Positions 4,867 to 5,693 of a stretch of DNA of 5,693 bases are shown here, piece by piece; the stretch's first letter is position 1, and each line of letters begins with the position of its first letter. A program made the position numbers and the translations under genes. Below the pieces are notes generated by a model that worked only from the letters and a program-made list of their open reading frames with translations, had not been told where the DNA came from and ran no database searches. The stretch comes from JAXGPP01 sp964436865 (GTDB lineage Bacteria > Planctomycetota > Planctomycetia > Pirellulales > Thermoguttaceae). The stretch is from assembly GCA_964436865.1 (NCBI GenBank), contig CAYTFK010000404.1:1-5693 (forward strand), read 5' to 3'.

Positions 4867-5693
4867 ATGAAGTGGAACACATTGAGGGCCGTTCGCGAGT
4901 CGTTGCAGAGTGGTCGGAAAGCATCGTCCAAGAGGCCGGCACGCTACAAGGCCAGACGCGGCCTCCGTTACGAGAGCCTGGAAGACCGGGCACTCATGTC
5001 GGTCACGGCGGGTGATCTCGACATCATCGAGACGGGCGGGGGATCGGCCGTCACCGAAGGCTCTTCGACAGGCGATTCGTATACAGTGGCCCTGAAGAGC
5101 CAGCCGGAGAGCGGCGGTACGGTCGCGGTCAACATCACGGCCGATGGTGAACTGCAGCTCGTCAATCCAGCCAATTCGCAGTTGACCAGCGCGATCACAC
5201 TCACGTTCAACTCGACGAATTGGAACACTCCGCAGACCGTTTTCTTCAACGCACTCAACGACAGCGAGGCCGAAGGGGCCCATACCGGCACGATCTCGCA
5301 CGTCATCGGCACTTCCGGCACGCCACAAGTGCTCACGGCAACCATCACCGACAACGACGTGGCGGGGCTGATCATCGCGGAATCGGGCAACACGACGAAT
5401 GTCGCCGAGGGATCAACCACCGTCGACACCTACACGGTGCGCCTCAGCTCGAAGCCCGCCGGCGACGTGAAGGTGACGGTCACCGCCGACGGTCAACTCC
5501 GAGTCGGCACCGGCGCCGGCGCGACGGCCAGTTCGGTCGAACTGACCTTCACGACACTCAACTGGGACACTGCCCAGGTGGTCAACGTGCTGGCCGTCGA
5601 TGACACGGCTTCCGAAGGCAACCACACCGGCACGATCTCGCATACGGTCACGAGCACGGCCGACTCGGCCTACAACTCGCTGCCGGCCGACAA
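4867..5693 (+). CDS. LEPR-XLL-type surface protein with Calx-beta-like repeats, 3' partial
   Basis: The frame runs open for 275 codons to the right edge, so the true length is unknown; such proteins are often thousands of residues long. Residues 1-34 are strongly basic (12 Lys/Arg) with no hydrophobic signal-peptide core. RYESLEDRALMS (34-45) is a variant of the N-terminal LEPR-XLL motif of large planctomycete exported proteins. Two tandem repeats of about 114-117 residues follow, starting near residues 51 and 168. Shared elements are an 'xESG' strand start, AVTEGSSTGDSYTV versus NVAEGSTTVDTYTV, TADGELQL versus TADGQLRV, LTFNSTNWNTPQTV versus LTFTTLNWDTAQVV, and HTGTISH in both. The first ends in ITDNDVAG, the usual Calx-beta-like strand end with acidic residues able to bind calcium. 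The likely role is an extracellular or cell-surface adhesin-like scaffold; which enzymatic or anchoring domains follow cannot be seen. The ATG is the first possible start after an in-frame stop at 4741. Family and organism type are fairly sure; the function is inferred. Confidence 0.88.
   Translation, partial: MKWNTLRAVRESLQSGRKASSKRPARYKARRGLRYESLEDRALMSVTAGDLDIIETGGGSAVTEGSSTGDSYTVALKSQPESGGTVAVNITADGELQLVNPANSQLTSAITLTFNSTNWNTPQTVFFNALNDSEAEGAHTGTISHVIGTSGTPQVLTATITDNDVAGLIIAESGNTTNVAEGSTTVDTYTVRLSSKPAGDVKVTVTADGQLRVGTGAGATASSVELTFTTLNWDTAQVVNVLAVDDTASEGNHTGTISHTVTSTADSAYNSLPAD
5014..5693 (+). repeat. Two tandem Calx-beta-like coding repeats, second incomplete
   Basis: The two repeat units begin near 5017 and 5368 (residues 51 and 168). 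The protein period is 117 residues at the SYTV/TYTV positions (Tyr72, Tyr189) and 114 at the NW positions (Trp119, Trp233), so the copies differ by small indels in between. At DNA level the longest obvious identity is the 17-base accggcacgatctcgca, near 5284 and 5626, encoding TGTISH. The rest has diverged, which points to an old duplication kept by protein-level selection. Further copies probably lie beyond the right edge. Confidence 0.75.

Noticed and set aside
4142..4870. + strand ORF (242 codons) ending at the surface-protein start
   Set aside because: Its first half is antisense to the Cys-cluster gene and its second half is intergenic, including the predicted promoter; no coherent protein pattern.
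4516..5328. Long - strand ORF (270 codons) whose stop overlaps the start codon of the Cys-cluster gene
   Set aside because: The ATGA-like overlap looks like an operon, but the frame runs antisense through the surface-protein start and its well-conserved repeats, and across the promoter region. The product is Arg-rich with no recognisable domain.
4968..5429. - strand ORF (153 codons) opposite the Calx-beta-like repeats, Val/Ser-rich
   Set aside because: The antisense of these Thr/Asp/Gly-rich repeats stays open by composition; the + strand frame has clear repeats and a family motif.
1..5693. Defence system, CRISPR, mobile element or biosynthetic cluster
   Set aside because: No nuclease, helicase, transposase, integrase, regularly spaced short repeat or biosynthetic enzyme was seen on either strand; the genes look like an ordinary chromosomal stretch.

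Overview
This window most likely comes from a planctomycete (phylum Planctomycetota), possibly close to Pirellulales. The main reason is the partial gene at the right end. Its product starts with a basic leader and the motif YESLEDRALMS, a variant of the 'LEPR-XLL' N-terminal motif that marks large surface proteins of that phylum, and continues with Calx-beta-like repeats. The DNA is GC-rich throughout. No sign of recent transfer was seen: no insertion sequence, integrase, tRNA, rRNA or CRISPR array. The taxonomic call is an inference.

Layout: (1) Bases 1-1773, + strand, hold the 3' three quarters of pheT (phenylalanine-tRNA ligase beta subunit), cut by the left edge. (2) A 70-base convergent gap holds a two-tier hairpin that probably ends transcription from both sides. 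(3) Bases 1844-3505, - strand, hold a two-gene unit with a 24-base gap. A small GNAT-fold-like protein comes first, followed by a membrane-associated BON + SRPBCC protein. (4) Bases 3506-3757 are non-coding and contain inverted repeats but no clear gene. (5) Bases 3758-4519, - strand, encode a conserved-looking unknown protein with an N-terminal four-cysteine cluster. (6) Bases 4520-4866 form a divergent promoter region, with a good sigma-70-like promoter pointing right and a weaker one pointing left. (7) From 4867 to the right edge, + strand, lies the start of the large repeat-containing surface protein.

The genes do not form one obvious pathway. pheT is housekeeping. The GNAT-like and BON/SRPBCC genes look co-transcribed and may act at the cell envelope. 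The Cys-cluster gene and the surface-protein gene are divergently transcribed from a shared intergenic region. I found no convincing evidence for a new multi-gene system. The points most worth following are the four-cysteine unknown protein, the degenerate GNAT paired with the BON/SRPBCC protein, and the surface protein that lacks a classical signal peptide.
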